Assembly: GCA_019749895.1 (NCBI GenBank)
Contig: JAIEPG010000002.1
Location: 197,750 to 261,749 of the forward strand
Direction: 5' to 3'
DNA from: Candidatus Babeliales bacterium
Lineage (GTDB): Bacteria; Babelota; Babeliae; Babelales; RVW-14
DNA: 64,000 bases
The notes below the pieces were generated by a model. The model saw only the letters and a program-made list of their open reading frames with translations, ran no database searches and was not told where the DNA came from. Shown piece after piece: positions 59,242-64,000 of this stretch. The position numbers and the translations under genes were made by a program. Every line of letters starts with the position of its first letter. The stretch's first letter is position 1.

Positions 59242-61776
59242 TTAAGCTAATTTTGCTAATTCCTGTGTCAAATCTACTAATTTTGTTTTGAGTGTGGCAA
59301 GCGCGCGTTTGAGTTGGCTCATGCCGCCCTTGAGTGGCGCAGGCGTTGGTAACTTGTCTATGTATTTTTCGTTAATTTCATAAAAAAGCAGGTAGGTTTC
59401 TTTGCCGTTCACTATCTTTTGAATATCTGCAATAGGCCCAGTGACTTTTTCGTCGTGGTACTTGAACCAATTGGTGCCGTCCAGGCAACCGTACGCGCGG
59501 TACTCGCCACCACCGGCCCCTCCGCGATGGCAAATGAAAGCAACTAAGTTGTAGGTGATTGGTGTTGAGACACCAATTTCTGTACCAATTTGTAGCGTGA
59601 GTGGTACGTTAATTGCCGTATTAATTTTTTTGATAGTTGTGCCTGTCCATTCATATTTTTTAAAAGCGAAAATAAGATTTTTTCCCGATGATAAGAAGCT
59701 TGTTGTTTTTTCAAGTTTAATACTTGTACCACTCGTGTCTTTGTCATCAATATATTCTGTGGCAAAGAATTCTGTTAGACAATTTGCTAAAGTTTTTAAT
59801 TTTTGCCCTGATTGATTTTTAACTGGCAGAGAAATAATTGTTGCCGGTTCATATTTTGGTGCACTGATTTTTGATGTGTGTTCATCTTTGATGGTGCTTT
59901 GCAAGATTGGGAAAGAGAATATGATTTCTTGAAAGGGTTTTACGCTGCTGTGTATAGTATCCCAAATTTCTTCGTCTTGCGTGTCAAATTTAAAATCGGG
60001 TAGATTGAGGGGTGAGTAGAAAAGCGTTGTAAAAAATGGTTTTTCTATAATTTTTTTCTTTTTTAATATTGTTTCTATAGATCCTTTGTAACGATTAGTT
60101 TCCATTATTCTGCCAAAAAATTTGCTAATAAATTCTTCAGCATCCTCTTGAATGTTATTTTCATTAAGCTTTAAAATTTTTCTACATGCTTCGGCAAATT
60201 TATTTGGATTAATAGCATCTGAGATAGGCTTTCCAAGATCTTGTGTTATGTCGTAATACTGCTTCCAAAGGGATTTAGGTGGGTATGCGTTCTTATTTCT
60301 TTCAAGCCACTCGTTAAAGTACGTTAAATGCGAAAGCGCTTGTACTGAAGCATTTAAAAAGCGCGTGTTACCAACATTAATTAAGCCTCTATTTTTTTTG
60401 GGGGGCGTTGATGGCTTTGGTGGTTTTGGTGGTGTGGTTTTTGAAGGTGGGGGGGTGATGGTTGAAGGAGGAGTCTTTGAGGGAGGAGTGGTACTTGGCG
60501 GTGTGGTGCTAGTTGAAGTTGGTGCAAAAAATTTAAATGAAAAAACTTTCCCTGGTTGTTGTTTAAGTGGTAATCTCTTTTCGTCACTTATATCAATTTC
60601 ATAATAAAGTGTGTAGGTTCCTTGTGTGTTAAGTATCGATTCAATGTTGGTTATTGGTCCGCTGACTGAGCTATCGTTGTAACAGTACCAGTCTTTGCCA
60701 TCAAAGCAGTAGGCGTAGTAGTGTCCACCTCCTGGGCCGCCGTGATGATATCCAAAACCGACGAGATTGTAGGTGATTGGCGATTCAAGAGCGTGTTCTT
60801 CTTGGAGTTGTAATGACAAAGGAGCTTCAATGATGTTGTTAAGTTTTATTGCTCCTGTTGAGAAACTCCAAAATGATCTTTGGTAAGAGAATATAAGGTT
60901 ATGTGGTGGACTTTGAAAGCTTATTTTTTTCTCTGCATCAATGTATGAGATGCATTGTGAGCAATACCACTGATTGTGACCGTCCATTTTTTCGACTGAT
61001 AGGTATTCATCGAGGCATTGCTGGAGAGAGTCGTAATTAGTACCTCCGGGATTTCTGATGGGAAGTTGCAAAAATTTTGTACTTTCGTGCTTGGTCGTTG
61101 AGTGTAGTTTTTTGTCCTTGTGGTGCCATGTTGTTATGGTCAGCAGTGGAAAAGAGCTTACAAGGTCTTGTAGTTTAGAAATATCTTTTTCAAGACTGGT
61201 CCAGATTGGTGCATTGCTTGCAAGAAGTTTATAGGTATTTTTTTTTTGCTTTGCAGTGAATTGGGATGTATCTTGAAATTTATTACTGTTTTTTAAGCGG
61301 GAGTTGATTTTTTTTATGTCGTAGGGATTGATTCTGAGGTATTCAATGAATTGTTCAATGACGAATGGTAGCGCTCCTGCATGTGCTAGAGTTGTTTGCA
61401 AGTTGTTGGTGTATTGATTGTTGCTATTGATGTTATCAATAAATTTCGTGAAAAACTCTTCAGTATCTTCTTGATTATATCCAGCATTCAACCCCAGGGT
61501 TGTTTTGGAATTTTCTGTAAATGATTCTGGATCCACTGCAGACGTATCAGGTTTTCTTAACTCTTCAACAAGATTGACGTATTGTTGAGCCAATGATCCT
61601 GGTTGATAGGCTGTAATATTTTTTGCAAGCCATTCATTAAAAGGTCTTAAGTGTGACAATGGTTGTAGGGCGGTGTTGAGAAAGCAGGTATTCCCTTTGT
61701 TTTCTAACCCTCGGTTTTTGCCTTCCAAAGAAAAGCTAGCCAATAGCACCACACTTAGTGCCAAAATCTTCTTCAT
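59242..61776 (-). CDS. Exported ubiquitin-specific protease with inactive second copy
   Basis: Eukaryote-type deubiquitinase (peptidase C19). Signal peptide 1-18. Domain 1 (about 22-395) has the Cys box GLENKGNTCFLNTALQ with catalytic C31, a CxxC knuckle (C272, C275) and the His box GGGHYYAYCFDG with H352; it appears active. A Pro/Thr-rich linker (about 420-460) leads to domain 2 (about 462-800), which repeats the layout but has GLINVGNTRFLN (Arg472 for Cys) and GGAGGGEYRAYG (Glu758 for His); it also lacks the CxxC. Domain 2 is therefore an inactive copy, perhaps a ubiquitin-binding or regulatory unit. SD AAGGAG. Substrates must be host proteins, as no bacterial ubiquitin is evident. Confidence 0.92.
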   Translation of the reverse strand: MKKILALSVVLLASFSLEGKNRGLENKGNTCFLNTALQPLSHLRPFNEWLAKNITAYQPGSLAQQYVNLVEELRKPDTSAVDPESFTENSKTTLGLNAGYNQEDTEEFFTKFIDNINSNNQYTNNLQTTLAHAGALPFVIEQFIEYLRINPYDIKKINSRLKNSNKFQDTSQFTAKQKKNTYKLLASNAPIWTSLEKDISKLQDLVSSFPLLTITTWHHKDKKLHSTTKHESTKFLQLPIRNPGGTNYDSLQQCLDEYLSVEKMDGHNQWYCSQCISYIDAEKKISFQSPPHNLIFSYQRSFWSFSTGAIKLNNIIEAPLSLQLQEEHALESPITYNLVGFGYHHGGPGGGHYYAYCFDGKDWYCYNDSSVSGPITNIESILNTQGTYTLYYEIDISDEKRLPLKQQPGKVFSFKFFAPTSTSTTPPSTTPPSKTPPSTITPPPSKTTPPKPPKPSTPPKKNRGLINVGNTRFLNASVQALSHLTYFNEWLERNKNAYPPKSLWKQYYDITQDLGKPISDAINPNKFAEACRKILKLNENNIQEDAEEFISKFFGRIMETNRYKGSIETILKKKKIIEKPFFTTLFYSPLNLPDFKFDTQDEEIWDTIHSSVKPFQEIIFSFPILQSTIKDEHTSKISAPKYEPATIISLPVKNQSGQKLKTLANCLTEFFATEYIDDKDTSGTSIKLEKTTSFLSSGKNLIFAFKKYEWTGTTIKKINTAINVPLTLQIGTEIGVSTPITYNLVAFICHRGGAGGGEYRAYGCLDGTNWFKYHDEKVTGPIADIQKIVNGKETYLLFYEINEKYIDKLPTPAPLKGGMSQLKRALATLKTKLVDLTQELAKLA

Positions 61777-61805
61777 TACTACTCCTTATTTACGAAATTC
61801 TCAGA

Positions 61806-64000
61806 TCATTGAGAATCAAATTTAAATTGAATAGGGCTTGAAGGAGATGGTGGAGACTGATCAAATGAGTGAAACTTCTTTTCTTCCATATGCAAAACGC
61901 GTTGTGGAAAGGCAAAGTGAATGCCTTTTTCTTTGAAAGCCTTAAAAATTTCTTCACGAATGGTGCTGGCAATAGTCCACTGTTCCTTCACGCGGCGTGT
62001 GCTAATAAACGCACGGGCTAGAAAGTATAATGCACTCTCTTCAAAATCTTCCAAGCGAACAATTAAGCGTGGAACGCGCAATATTGTTGGGTTGCTTTGA
62101 ATAACTTCGGTAATAATATTTTTGGTGAGGTCGGGGTCAGATTTGTAGTCAACGCGTATTTTAATATCAAAGCCGGTGGCAAAGCGCCCTTTGCTCCAGT
62201 TATCTACTTTTTTAGCAATTAAATCTTTGTTCGGAATAATCATGGAATGATTGTGAATATTAACAACCGTTGTGGTACGTGCATCAATTTTGTGTACGGT
62301 ACCTCGGGCCTTTTCATTATCATCAAGCATGATAAAGTTGCCAATTTCAATAGGTCGTTCGATGAGCACCAAAAAGCCTGCAATGTAGTCGGCAGCCAAG
62401 TCTTTTACTGCAAAACCAGCAGCAACCGAGAGTAATGTACCAACGTACCAAAACATGTTTTCAAGATGGATAAACATAAAGCCAAGCACCGATGCTGACA
62501 AAATAATTGCATAGTGCAAAATGCGCGAGTAGGTGTTTTGAGCACCTGGTTCAGTTCGTAAAATGTCGAATAATTTGTTTAAAACAAATTTGTGCAAGAG
62601 TGATGAGGCAACAAAGCCGCCAACAATAAACAAAATGAGTTCAACAAGTTGTACCAGTCCGAGTTTATGTTCGGCGCCAACTGGGATTACCAACTCGGAA
62701 GAAAAGAGGCGCCATAGGTCTGCAGGTGCGTAGGCAAAGCCCCAAATCCGTGCAACTAAAATGAAGGTTACGATAGTTAGTGTTAGAAAGCTGAAAATTA
62801 CGACGAAGCCGTAATATGTTTTGGCATGTTCAAATTTGTCGATAATTTCTTCTTCTTCTTCTTTCATAAACAAGAAGACCGAGTACTTACGAATGTAGTA
62901 GTGCGTAATAAATAAGGCCGAAATCAGGAGTGCTGTTGAAGGGACTACAAAGGCCAAGAACCATGCCAAGTTGGAATAACCAATGTACGGGTTAGACAAA
63001 ATGAGCAAGCTCATGATAAAGAAAAATACTGGATAGTAGTGCGCGTCAATTTGTTGTTTGATCCAAATCAAGAAGGTATATCGCTCTGGAATAAGGCGTA
63101 ATACGTCTTCTTTACTAAAAAAAAGTAGGACAGTAATAACTAAAACAAGTGAGTAAGCACCAATAAGCACGGCTGGAAAGATGGTTGGTTGGTCTGGATA
63201 ATAACTTAAAAACGCGCGTCTGAGTGGTAACAGCGTTGCTGTTGAATAACAAACAAATGTGATGAGGAGCAAGAAGCGGTCTTGTAATTTTTCGGCAAAG
63301 AAAAAGAAGCTGAGGCGGCGGTTGAGCTCTTTTAAGCTGACTAAAAGCTCGCGTGACAAATAAACAAAAATAGGGATGGTGAGTAAGTAAAACATTGAGA
63401 TATAGTATGGTTTTGCAAAAAAGCTTATGGTAGAAAAAATGAATTTAAAATCAAAAATAATATGCACATAAATAAAGAGCCAACCAAAAATAAGGCCCAA
63501 ATGCTCCAAGCCAAACTTGATGAGCGAGATGGCAATATTGAGCGAGAGAAAGCCTATGTTTTTGCGATCGCCAGTTAAGCGAATAGTGGCACGCTTGAGC
63601 ATGAACTGCAAAATAATTTTAAGACATGCGTAAATAAATAGAAAGAAAAACAAAAAGAAGAAGAGTGCCAAAATATCATAAAAATTTATTGTTTTTATGG
63701 CAGCAAGCAAAACGGAAGGTCCAAGATATTGCGGCGTGTCCCAGAAAAATTCTTTGAAAAAATTTTCTGCTTCAAGTAACGAGCGCTTAAAATCTTCAAA
63801 CGAAATTGCTTTTGGTGAGACTTTCCATAAACCTTCATAATTTTTGCGTCGTTCAATAGTTTCAATAATCAGAGCGTATTGATGGTTGATGTCTTCTTGT
63901 CTGCCAATTAATGCAGAAACAACAACGAGATACTCATTGCTTAAATCAACTTGCTGTTTAAGAAGTTGTTTAATTACTGCCAGGCGTTTGATTATTGTTT
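61806..64000 (-). CDS. MscS-family mechanosensitive channel, 5' end outside window
   Basis: Opens under membrane tension to release solutes. Many membrane helices cover the N-terminal two-thirds, and the MscS core follows: SVAAGFAVKDLAADYIAGFL (pore helix), IERPIEIGNFIML, GTVHKIDARTTTVVNIHN and IIPNKDLIAKKVDNWSKG (beta domain), then a cytoplasmic alpha/beta domain ending near ALYFLARAFI. The TTG near 63710 is internal: the frame stays open to the window end with coding-like sequence (e.g. EYLVVVSALIGRQEDI), so the protein is a large MscK/YnaI-like channel with a soluble helical N-domain, and the start is upstream. The short basic-hydrophobic C-tail is unusual. Confidence 0.9.
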   Translation of the reverse strand, partial: TIIKRLAVIKQLLKQQVDLSNEYLVVVSALIGRQEDINHQYALIIETIERRKNYEGLWKVSPKAISFEDFKRSLLEAENFFKEFFWDTPQYLGPSVLLAAIKTINFYDILALFFFLFFFLFIYACLKIILQFMLKRATIRLTGDRKNIGFLSLNIAISLIKFGLEHLGLIFGWLFIYVHIIFDFKFIFSTISFFAKPYYISMFYLLTIPIFVYLSRELLVSLKELNRRLSFFFFAEKLQDRFLLLITFVCYSTATLLPLRRAFLSYYPDQPTIFPAVLIGAYSLVLVITVLLFFSKEDVLRLIPERYTFLIWIKQQIDAHYYPVFFFIMSLLILSNPYIGYSNLAWFLAFVVPSTALLISALFITHYYIRKYSVFLFMKEEEEEIIDKFEHAKTYYGFVVIFSFLTLTIVTFILVARIWGFAYAPADLWRLFSSELVIPVGAEHKLGLVQLVELILFIVGGFVASSLLHKFVLNKLFDILRTEPGAQNTYSRILHYAIILSASVLGFMFIHLENMFWYVGTLLSVAAGFAVKDLAADYIAGFLVLIERPIEIGNFIMLDDNEKARGTVHKIDARTTTVVNIHNHSMIIPNKDLIAKKVDNWSKGRFATGFDIKIRVDYKSDPDLTKNIITEVIQSNPTILRVPRLIVRLEDFEESALYFLARAFISTRRVKEQWTIASTIREEIFKAFKEKGIHFAFPQRVLHMEEKKFHSFDQSPPSPSSPIQFKFDSQ

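Noticed and set aside
60365-60604. Gly/Val-rich open frame on the + strand
   Set aside because: It is the complement of the Pro/Thr-rich linker of the USP gene; low complexity causes the open frame.

Overview
The window looks like a stretch of chromosome from a host-dependent, Gram-negative-type bacterium, most probably a member of Candidatus Dependentiae (TM6) or a similar protist-associated lineage. This placement is an inference from gene content. Housekeeping genes (nusA, infB, groESL, eno, nrdAB, rsmA, ssrA, ppsA) and outer-membrane genes (lpxK, an Omp85 protein, WaaA-like proteins) sit among many small paralogous families. These families carry Sec-type signal peptides joined to eukaryote-like domains: ankyrin repeats, an F-box, a ubiquitin-specific protease, a PPP phosphatase and beta-propellers.

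Layout. 0-12.2 kb: rtcB (cut by the window edge), eno, a short ComEC, a tandemly duplicated two-gene module (exported WaaA-like protein plus exported clostripain-like protease), a family 4 uracil-DNA glycosylase, and two exported peptidoglycan-peptide hydrolases (VanX-like and NlpC/P60). 12.2-12.9 kb: a gene-free AT-rich region with two opposed arrays of DnaA-box-like 9-mers at exact 11-bp spacing, a good candidate for oriC. 12.9-18.9 kb: nusA-infB-lpxK-wecA-like. 18.9-36.2 kb: an accessory zone with an F-box protein, nfo, two ankyrin proteins, an exported MutS-like ATPase, an exported DUF1015 protein, four secreted propeller-type proteins around groES-groEL, a hypothetical membrane protein and a DAACS transporter. 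36.7-44.2 kb: nrdA-nrdB (class Ic-type beta), a split LigD (polymerase and phosphoesterase genes without a ligase), and two ankyrin paralogues either side of a DHFR-like gene. 44.2-51.0 kb: an Omp85 protein, acylphosphatase, and an F0 ATPase gene cluster with a four-fold fused c subunit. 51.2-64 kb: a lipoprotein, ppsA, a glycosyltransferase, rsmA, a secreted PPP phosphatase, tmRNA, a membrane protein, a two-domain USP deubiquitinase, and a MscS-type channel that runs off the window.

How the genes fit together. Envelope genes imply an LPS-bearing outer membrane and active handling of peptidoglycan peptides. The exported eukaryote-like proteins suggest manipulation of host ubiquitin, phosphorylation and protein-protein interaction pathways, but secretion past the inner membrane is not shown by the sequence. 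The points most worth following up are the quadruplicated c subunit with Na+-type ligands, the duplicated WaaA-like/clostripain module, the exported MutS-like ATPase with a histidine-rich loop, the USP with a catalytically dead second domain, and the phased DnaA-box arrays.

Several starts were moved from an upstream TTG or GTG to the codon that has a Shine-Dalgarno sequence or begins the conserved N-terminus; each entry says so.
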